The position numbers and the translations under genes were made by a program. 16,055 nt of DNA from Desulfosarcina sp. Its GTDB lineage: Bacteria > Desulfobacterota > Desulfobacteria > Desulfobacterales > Desulfosarcinaceae. The stretch lies in the NCBI GenBank assembly GCA_018224455.1, contig JAGTUY010000195.1:1-16055 (forward strand), in the 5' to 3' direction. Of this stretch, positions 1 through 5,160 are shown piece after piece. Every line of letters begins with the position of its first letter. Positions within the stretch are counted from its first letter, which is position 1. Under the pieces are notes generated by a model. That model was not told the origin of the DNA. It did not search any database and saw only the letters and a list, made by a program, of their open reading frames with translations.

Positions 1-129
1 CGCTTATGAGGGCACAAAGGCAATCGTGGCCTCTGTCGCATGTCAACTAATCCTAACGGGTTCGGACGGGTGCCGGTAATGATCCGTGCCAAAGCCTTTG
101 AAGGTGGGTTGACGGGACGTTTTTGATTT

Positions 130-219
130 TATCGTGTACGCAACCGTGATAGCAGATGCACGAAAGCATGCATCACGATACAACGAAAAACACTCCCTCG
201 TTGTGCATCGCGTATCGTG
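130..219. repeat. Nested inverted repeats downstream of the zinc operon
   Basis: Several perfectly complementary segments are packed into 90 bases. CACGATAC (174-181) pairs with GTATCGTG (212-219), and inside it ACAACGA (180-186) pairs with TCGTTGT (198-204). GATGCA (155-160) pairs with TGCATC (169-174), but GATGCAC (155-161) can instead pair with GTGCATC (203-209). TATCGTG at 130-136 can also pair with CACGATA (174-180). The pairings are mutually exclusive. On the minus strand the block begins about 9 bases after the stop codon of the last operon gene, so it may be a 3' end or terminator-like structure, but no U-run follows directly. An old recombination or insertion scar is another possibility. 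Confidence 0.55.
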
Positions 220-227
220 GGCAAAAA

Positions 228-392
228 TTACCTGCTTTTTTTGTCCATCTCCTTGCCGCAGCACATCAGGGGAACGCTACATGCATCCTCCGATCCTGAA
301 CTGCAGGCACAGGCTTTTTTGACTACCAATTCAAGTCCGCAGGTATTGCAGAGATACAGATCACCTTCTTTCATGTCACAACAATTTGCCAT
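228..392 (-). CDS. Small desulforedoxin-like Cys-rich protein
   Basis: This 54-residue protein starts at the ATG at 392, behind a strong ribosome-binding site (AAAGGAGG, 6-7 bases upstream). It has a CNTC knuckle (Cys15, Cys18) and a later C-C-G-K-E-M motif (Cys44, Cys45). This is the layout of desulforedoxin and of the N-terminal domain of desulfoferrodoxin, where CxxC plus CC bind one Fe or Zn through four Cys. Unlike desulforedoxin, the stretch between the pairs carries extra Cys (Cys28, Cys30, Cys38), and Cys4-Cys5 sit at the N-terminus. It is the last gene of the zinc-uptake operon, 57 bases after the Fur-type regulator, so a role in metal handling or redox is plausible. Its function is inferred; the family assignment is moderate. 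Confidence 0.75.
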   Translation of the reverse strand: MANCCDMKEGDLYLCNTCGLELVVKKACACSSGSEDACSVPLMCCGKEMDKKSR

Positions 393-449
393 GGGGAAGC
401 CTCCTTTGGTTATTATTCCGGGGCCATTGATTGCCCGATTCAGTGCTTT

Positions 450-890
450 TTATTCTGTTTGACGTTTTTCGCAATTTTTGCAGATTCCGTCAATACGAAC
501 TTCCACCTTATCAATTCGGCCGGGATACGTCTTCCACAGTGCTTCGGTGTCAACAGTTAGGCTTTCCGGGCTTAAGCAATCCATTTGTCCGCACATTTTA
601 CAGTAAAAATGAGGGTGCGGTTGGTGGTAATCATTGGGGGCCAGACCGTAATAAAATGCTCGGCCACCCGTGCTGATGCGTTCAACGACGCCGTTCTCCA
701 CCAATCGGTCGAGAATGCGGTAGACCGTCACCCGATTGATCGTGCTGCTGCGCTCCAGTATTTTATAGATGTCACTCGCGGAAAGGGGAAATCGGTTATC
801 TCCTACGACTTCCAGGACGCGCACCCGATTCGGTGTCGCCTCTAAATCCGCTCCTGACAGCAATTCTTCATAATTGCAGTGATGGCACAT
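450..890 (-). CDS. zur: Fur-family metalloregulator, probably zinc-responsive (Zur-like)
   Basis: This 146-residue protein has an N-terminal winged helix (about 15-85; recognition region NRVTVYRILDRL at 52-63) and a C-terminal dimerisation domain. His-rich HQPHPHFYC (89-97), Cys97-x2-Cys100 and Cys137-x2-Cys140 form the structural zinc site typical of Fur proteins. Members of this family repress target genes when loaded with metal. Lying 21 bases after znuB in a zinc-transporter operon, it is most likely Zur, controlling its own operon; the palindrome at 3642-3658 is a candidate operator. The N-terminus is unusual: M-C-H-H-C adds a possible extra metal-binding CHHC group. The ATG at 890 is preceded by AAGG at about 8 bases. 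Zur rather than Fur or PerR is inferred from context. Confidence 0.85.
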   Translation of the reverse strand: MCHHCNYEELLSGADLEATPNRVRVLEVVGDNRFPLSASDIYKILERSSTINRVTVYRILDRLVENGVVERISTGGRAFYYGLAPNDYHQPHPHFYCKMCGQMDCLSPESLTVDTEALWKTYPGRIDKVEVRIDGICKNCEKRQTE

Positions 891-911
891 GGGTTAACCT
901 TGTTAATGGCA

Positions 912-1736
912 TCAGGCGCTTCCTTTTTGGGCAGCACCGCGTATCTTGTCCACCGCCAAGGAAATCAAAAAGACGATACCGGAGACCATGATAATCGAAG
1001 CGCCTGATGTGAGATTGTAGCGGTATGAGAACCACAAACCGGTAACGGTAAACACGGCCCCGAGCAAACTTGAGGCCACCATCATTTGAACCAAGCTGTT
1101 GGCGTATTTTTCGACAATAAATGGAGGAATCGTCAAAAGGGCGATGACCAGAATGAGACCGACGACCTGTATGACCAGAACAATGGTGACCGCCAACATG
1201 CCGATCAAGCCGAAATAGAGCTTTTTGACCGGAACGCCCCTGATTTGGGCGAACTCCTCATCATAGGACATGGCCAAGAGGTCCTGGTAATAATAGACAA
1301 CCAGGGTCGTCATGACCACGCCGACAACAGCCATGATCAAAAGATCGGATCTGGGAACGGTGAGGATACTGCCGAACAGATAGCTCATCAGATCCACGTT
1401 ATAACCGGGTGTCATGTCGATCAAAATAATGCCAAAAGCCATTCCGAGCGCCCATATGACCCCGATGATCGTATCGGCACGGTGCTTGACGGCATGGCTG
1501 ATGGCCGCCATCACCATGGCGGCGAACAGAGAAAAACCGATGGTGCTCGGCAAATAGGGCCAGTTGAAATAAAACGCCAGCCCGATGCCGCCGTACGCGG
1601 CATGGGCGATGCCGCCGGAAAGAAAGACGATGCGGTTGACCACCACGAGGGTGCCCATGATCCCGCAAATAACGCTGGCCAGGAGACCGGCGGCCAGCGC
1701 GTTGCGCATGAAGTCAAATTGAAAGGCTTCAATCAT
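912..1736 (-). CDS. znuB: Zinc ABC transporter permease ZnuB
   Basis: This 274-residue integral membrane protein of the ABC-3 permease family consists almost entirely of hydrophobic segments, about 7-8 of them. It shows the family's early G-G-I-A-H-A-A-Y-G-G-I-G stretch (about 41-52) and the coupling-helix region DEEFAQIRGVPV followed by the segment VGLILVIALLTIPP. It would form the inner-membrane channel for Zn(II), or possibly Mn(II), working with ZnuC and ZnuA. The start codon overlaps the end of znuC by four bases (ATGA), indicating translational coupling. The length is normal for the family. Zinc rather than manganese is inferred from the His-rich binding protein and the Fur/Zur gene in the same operon. 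Confidence 0.92.
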   Translation of the reverse strand: MIEAFQFDFMRNALAAGLLASVICGIMGTLVVVNRIVFLSGGIAHAAYGGIGLAFYFNWPYLPSTIGFSLFAAMVMAAISHAVKHRADTIIGVIWALGMAFGIILIDMTPGYNVDLMSYLFGSILTVPRSDLLIMAVVGVVMTTLVVYYYQDLLAMSYDEEFAQIRGVPVKKLYFGLIGMLAVTIVLVIQVVGLILVIALLTIPPFIVEKYANSLVQMMVASSLLGAVFTVTGLWFSYRYNLTSGASIIMVSGIVFLISLAVDKIRGAAQKGSA

Positions 1737-2512
1737 TGGGGTTGCTTCTCGTGGTCCGACAGCACCCGGTGGGGCAGACCGTGGGCCACCAGTTCTACCG
1801 GACAGACCTCCTCGACGATGCAGGGGTACATGGTTTCCAGCATGTCGCCGGTGATTTCGGCCTGGTCATGATAATGCAGCTTTTTGTTAACGCAGGCCAC
1901 CGATTTCACATAGCGGGATATTACCAGCAGGTCATGGCTGACCACCAAAACCGTAATGTCCTGGTTGAGTTCTCTGAGGAGCCGGTAAAAATCCGCCTGC
2001 CCCTTGGTGTCGATGCTGGCGGTGGGTTCATCCAGTAAAAGCAGCTTGGGTGCAGACACCAGTGCCCGGGCGATAAACACCCGCTGGCGCTGGCCTCCGG
2101 AAAGCGTACCGATTTTCTTGTCGGCGTGGGCGTCCATTTCCATGCGTTTAAGGGCCTTCAAGGCATCGCGGCGGTTGGCTGCGGTTCGTCGGGACAAACG
2201 ATTCTTTGGATCGAGTGTTCCCATCAACACCACGTCGATGGCCGTGATCGGAAAACTGCGGTTCGTGTGCACATCCTGCGGCACGTAGCCGATGCATGGT
2301 GAAGCCTCTTGGGGAGATTTGCCATCAACACGAACCGTCCCCTTCTCCGGCGTCAGCAAGCCCAGCATCAGTTTCAGCAGGGTGGTCTTGCCGCCGCCGT
2401 TGGGGCCGATAATAGCCACGAAATCCTTCTGCCGGACGGCAAGGTTCACATCCTTTAATACGGCTTCTCCGTTATAGGCGAAGTCAAGATTCTTGATTTC
2501 GATGATCGCCAT
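1733..2512 (-). CDS. znuC: Zinc ABC transporter ATP-binding protein ZnuC
   Basis: This 259-residue ABC ATPase has all motifs intact: Walker A GPNGGGKTT (36-44), Q-loop Gln79, signature LSGGQ (137-141), Walker B LLLLDEP (157-163) with catalytic Glu162, and H-loop His193 in VVSHD. It powers zinc import through ZnuB. The last 50 residues form an extension beyond the ATPase core with several potential ligands (His212, His214, Cys231, Cys237, His244, His248), which might sense metal; that is inference. It starts 15 bases after the znuA stop and overlaps znuB, so the three genes are clearly one transcription unit. Confidence 0.94.
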   Translation of the reverse strand: MAIIEIKNLDFAYNGEAVLKDVNLAVRQKDFVAIIGPNGGGKTTLLKLMLGLLTPEKGTVRVDGKSPQEASPCIGYVPQDVHTNRSFPITAIDVVLMGTLDPKNRLSRRTAANRRDALKALKRMEMDAHADKKIGTLSGGQRQRVFIARALVSAPKLLLLDEPTASIDTKGQADFYRLLRELNQDITVLVVSHDLLVISRYVKSVACVNKKLHYHDQAEITGDMLETMYPCIVEEVCPVELVAHGLPHRVLSDHEKQPQ

Positions 2513-2527
2513 GAGGCATCCATTTAC

Positions 2528-3493
2528 CTATTTCAATGCAGCCTTAAACTTGTCTGCGACCTGACGCAAGTTAGCCATCCAGTCTTCAGCCATAGGATCG
2601 GCAAAGGCCACCTGGCCGCCGATCTCCCGTGCGATGAGTTCGGCGCTTTTGGTTGCAAACTGGGGTTGAACGAAAACCACCTTGATTCCGTTTTCCCTGG
2701 CATGCTCGATCAACGCTTTTAGCTGGGCCGGTTTGGGGTCCTTGCCTTCAATCTCGATAGGCACCTGTTTCAACCCATAGGCATGCGCAAAATACCCCCA
2801 GGCCGGATGGAATACAATAAACTGCAGGCCCGTTTTTCCCGCGAAGGTCTTTTTCAGATCGGCGTCCAGTTGGTCGATCTGCGCTGTGAATGCCCTGAAG
2901 TTGGCTTCATAGACACTCCGATGCACCGGGTCGGCATCCTGTAGCGCAGCCAGTATGTTTCGGGCCTGGATTTTCACCAGCGGTGGCGACAACCAGATGT
3001 GGGGATCAAGGCCGGCATGTTGGTGATGGTCTTGATCATGCGCGGCCTCGCCATGGTGTTCTCCCTCTTTATGATCGTGATCGGCTTCGTGGTGTTCGCC
3101 TTCATGATATTCCTCTGCCTGGTCATCATGATGGTGGTGAGCCTTCATGGCGAGCTTTTGGATGCCATGGTCAGCGTGGATTATCTTGAGATTGGGATTG
3201 GTTGCCGTTATTTTATTTAATTTTGCCTTTTCAAATTCGATCCCTATCGCGAAATATAATTTTGCCCTGGAAATGTTGACCATCTGCTGTGGTTTGGGTT
3301 CATACGTATGTGGATCGGCACCGGGCTGGACCATGACCTGGACGTCCACCAAATCCTTGCCAATTTGTTGCACAAAGTATTTTTGCGGTACGATGCTGAC
3401 AAATACAGGAAGCTTGCCAGCTCCCAAGCAAATCACCGGCAGGACATTTACAATAGCGATAGAAATGAAAAAAAAGCGAACAAGGCGATACAT
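2528..3493 (-). CDS. znuA: Periplasmic zinc-binding protein ZnuA with His-rich loop
   Basis: This 321-residue solute-binding protein of cluster A-I captures Zn(II) in the periplasm and delivers it to ZnuBC. The N-terminal signal peptide is hydrophobic (about 5-25). Expected ligands are His62 (in GADPHTYEP), His165 (GLDPHIW), His229 (FHPAWGYF) and an acidic residue near Asp299. Between the first two ligands lies a charged loop (119-159) with about 15 His plus many Asp/Glu, the hallmark of zinc-specific family members and usually seen as a chaperone or sensor loop. It is the first gene of the operon. A clear ribosome-binding site (AAGGAGGG) precedes the ATG by about 6 bases. Upstream lies an AT-rich region with a candidate operator. 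Confidence 0.94.
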   Translation of the reverse strand: MYRLVRFFFISIAIVNVLPVICLGAGKLPVFVSIVPQKYFVQQIGKDLVDVQVMVQPGADPHTYEPKPQQMVNISRAKLYFAIGIEFEKAKLNKITATNPNLKIIHADHGIQKLAMKAHHHHDDQAEEYHEGEHHEADHDHKEGEHHGEAAHDQDHHQHAGLDPHIWLSPPLVKIQARNILAALQDADPVHRSVYEANFRAFTAQIDQLDADLKKTFAGKTGLQFIVFHPAWGYFAHAYGLKQVPIEIEGKDPKPAQLKALIEHARENGIKVVFVQPQFATKSAELIAREIGGQVAFADPMAEDWMANLRQVADKFKAALK

Positions 3494-3578
3494 TTTTTGC
3501 CCTCCTTCTTAGTGCAGATCATTCCGCCCCGTTAATGTTTTGCAACTCAATAGTTTTCACCTAAATAGGAAAACTTTT

Positions 3579-3606
3579 TATATATTTTATAAAACATAAA
3601 TATATA
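3579..3606. repeat. AT-rich inverted repeat upstream of znuA
   Basis: The arms TATATATTT (3579-3587) and AAATATATA (3598-3606) are perfect reverse complements separated by 10 bases. The repeat lies 86 bases from the znuA start, in the likely promoter zone. In such AT-rich DNA, 9-base arms could arise by chance, and the stretch may simply contain the -10 region. Confidence 0.35.
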
Positions 3607-3641
3607 GATGAGTTATATGAAATATTGAAGCTAAAAACCCA

Positions 3642-3658
3642 ATGCAAATATATTGCAT
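3642..3658. promoter_or_regulatory. Candidate Fur/Zur-family operator upstream of znuA
   Basis: ATGCAA-ATATA-TTGCAT is a palindrome with perfect 6-base arms, with the symmetry and size usual for Fur-family operators. A further half-site, ATGCAATA, follows at 3670-3677. It lies in the intergenic region that must hold the promoter of the znuA-znuC-znuB-regulator operon, about 150 bases from the znuA start. Assignment to the operon's own regulator is inference from position and symmetry; I did not match it to a published Zur box. Confidence 0.5.
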
Positions 3659-3891
3659 GAAGCTGAAAAATGCAATAAGATATTTTTTACCTGATTTCGA
3701 GACCTCCCATTTTATTGATGGTTGCTGGTTTATTTAGTGCTTATTGTTTATTTTCGCGGTGTTTGTTATGAGAGAAAAATTTGGGTTTTCGAGATGACAA
3801 TCCATGGCAAGGGGTCCAATGGCCGAGCGACCATCTAATTCTCATCCAGGCACGTATACTCACAGGAAGGTCCACTCAATCGACTGCCTTC

Positions 3892-3938
3892 CCGCGCTTT
3901 TTCCGGAAGCAGCCTTTTTTTTCTGCCTTCAGGCGCGG
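3892..3938 (+). repeat. Composite hairpin in the leader of the GGDEF gene
   Basis: The outer arms CCGCGC (3892-3897) and GCGCGG (3933-3938) are perfectly complementary. Inside them GGAAGCAG (3905-3912) can pair with CTGCCTTC (3923-3930) with one bulge, around a loop that is mostly T. It ends 52 bases before the start codon at 3991. It could be a structured leader element or a terminator for upstream transcription. It does not show the conserved core of GEMM cyclic-dinucleotide riboswitches. Confidence 0.4.
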
Positions 3939-3990
3939 AGTCCAGCTCCCTCAACGCCTTGGCCTGCTTTAACCCAATTGCGGAGTTAAA

Positions 3991-5013
3991 ATGAAAGATA
4001 GCAGTGGGTTAAATCGTCACCAGTTGCTGAGTTGTCTGGATTTTGGTAAAGCGCTGACTTCTGAGCTAGACCCGAATCGGCTTTTGGAGCGGGTTCTGGA
4101 AAAAGTTTCCAAGCTCTTTCCTTCCGAGTGCTGGTCGCTTTTGCTTATGGACGAGGCAACCGAAACATTGCGATTCGAGTTGAGCATCGATCTGGATCTG
4201 GAGCAAATGAAAGACTTTCGACTGGCCCTCGGACAAGGTGCGGCCGGTCAGTGTGCGTTAAAGCAGGAATTGCTCGTGCTGGAGGATGTCAAGCGGTACG
4301 AATTTTTTGATGACAAGGTGGATGAGTTATCCGGCTATCGCACCCAATCATTGGTTTGCGTTCCCATCGTGTTCGCCGGCCGTACGCTGGGAGTTCTCGA
4401 AATGGTCAATCCCAAGGCGCTGGATAAGCAGAGTATTGAATTGCTGACCATCGTTTCAGACTATTTGGCAATCGCGATGGAGAATACTCGCCGCTACAGA
4501 AAGTTGCGCGATATGACCATCCGAGACAGCTTGACCGGACTCTACAACCAGCGCTTCTTCTATCGTTCACTGGAAGTGCTCGTTGAAAAATGTAATGCCG
4601 CGGAGGGGTGTTTTTCCCTTATTTTCATGGACATCGATGATTTCAAGAAGGTTGTCGATACGGAAGGGCACCTTAACGGCAGCCGGACGCTGCGAGAAAT
4701 TGCCCAAAAGATTCAAGGGTGCCTTGGAGAGGCATCCTTTGCCGTTGCCTATGGCGGGGATGAGTTTGTGGTGGTGCTACCGGATACCGCCAGATTACAC
4801 GCCGCTGAAACCGCTAGAAGGATTAGAGACGCCATCAAAACCGCCACTTTTCTGACCCGTTGGGGCCGTAAAGTTGAGGTGACAGCCAGTTTTGGTGTAG
4901 CGACCTTTCCTGATAATGCACGTGACATCGAAGAGTTGCTTGCCTTGGCAGACCAGGCGATGTTCAGAGTCAAAAACACCGGAAAGGATCGAGTTGGATT
5001 GAGTCTGAATTGA
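3991..5013 (+). CDS. GAF-GGDEF nucleotide cyclase, candidate Hypr (3',3'-cGAMP) enzyme
   Basis: This 340-residue soluble protein has a GAF sensor domain (about 20-165) joined by a short helix to a GGDEF domain (about 175-338). Catalytic features are intact: DID at 214-216 for metal binding and GGDEF at 255-259. However, the two residues that recognise guanine in canonical diguanylate cyclases (Asn335 and Asp344 of PleD) are Val222 and Ser231 here (G-H-L-N-G-S). A Ser at the second position defines hybrid promiscuous (Hypr) GGDEF enzymes such as Geobacter GacA, which make cyclic AMP-GMP. The RxxD inhibitory site upstream of GGDEF is absent. GGAG precedes the ATG by about 7 bases. It stands alone, divergent from znuA. 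That it is a GGDEF protein is certain; cGAMP synthesis is inferred from the residue pattern. Confidence 0.9.
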   Translation: MKDSSGLNRHQLLSCLDFGKALTSELDPNRLLERVLEKVSKLFPSECWSLLLMDEATETLRFELSIDLDLEQMKDFRLALGQGAAGQCALKQELLVLEDVKRYEFFDDKVDELSGYRTQSLVCVPIVFAGRTLGVLEMVNPKALDKQSIELLTIVSDYLAIAMENTRRYRKLRDMTIRDSLTGLYNQRFFYRSLEVLVEKCNAAEGCFSLIFMDIDDFKKVVDTEGHLNGSRTLREIAQKIQGCLGEASFAVAYGGDEFVVVLPDTARLHAAETARRIRDAIKTATFLTRWGRKVEVTASFGVATFPDNARDIEELLALADQAMFRVKNTGKDRVGLSLN

Positions 5014-5018
5014 CTGTG

Positions 5019-5159
5019 TTAATTTGAATTGGGTTCGAACAAACAGCGAGACCCTATCGGCATTCTGCCGGTCAACACATCCCGGATCATGCCGCCTGCA
5101 ATTCCCGTAATAACACCCATTAAAACCGCAACTGGATTAGGATGATTATCCTCGAGTCG
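5019..5159 (-). pseudogene. Remnant of a UPF0126/TRIC-type membrane protein gene
   Basis: An open stretch of 46 codons ending in TAA encodes HPNPVAVLMGVITGIAGGMIRDVLTGRMPI and a short unrelated tail. The G-G-M-I-R-D-V-L-T-G-R-M-P run matches the conserved glycine-rich motif of the second repeat of UPF0126 (YicG/TRIC-like) cation-channel proteins, normally about 200 residues. The N-terminal two thirds and the last helices are missing: upstream the sequence runs into the hybrid kinase gene, and downstream it stops just past the convergent GGDEF gene. There is no start codon with a ribosome-binding site. This is best read as a deletion scar. Recognition is from memory of the family motif. Confidence 0.6.
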
Positions 5160-5160
5160 C

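Larger units (their letters stand above)
3494..3990. other. Divergent intergenic region between znuA and the GGDEF gene
   Basis: About 500 bases without a convincing gene. The part next to znuA (about 3540-3700) is very AT-rich and holds a palindromic operator candidate and a long AT inverted repeat. The part next to the GGDEF gene is more GC-rich and holds a composite hairpin at 3892-3938. Short ORFs here lack ribosome-binding sites and recognisable sequence. Confidence 0.6.

Noticed and set aside
2..78. Open frame at the left edge that could be the end of a plus-strand gene
   Set aside because: About 25 codons may be open by chance and the peptide is not recognisable.
1086..1871. 261-residue plus-strand ORF
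   Set aside because: It is antisense to znuB and znuC and is rich in His/Asp/Gln as expected for the shadow of a membrane protein gene.
3958..3981. Sigma-54-like promoter (TGG...TTGC) upstream of the GGDEF gene
   Set aside because: The spacing between the TGG and TTGC parts is too long for a -24/-12 promoter.
3700..3990. Possible GEMM cyclic-dinucleotide riboswitch ahead of the Hypr-like gene
   Set aside because: The conserved core segments of GEMM RNAs were not found; only a simple composite hairpin is present.
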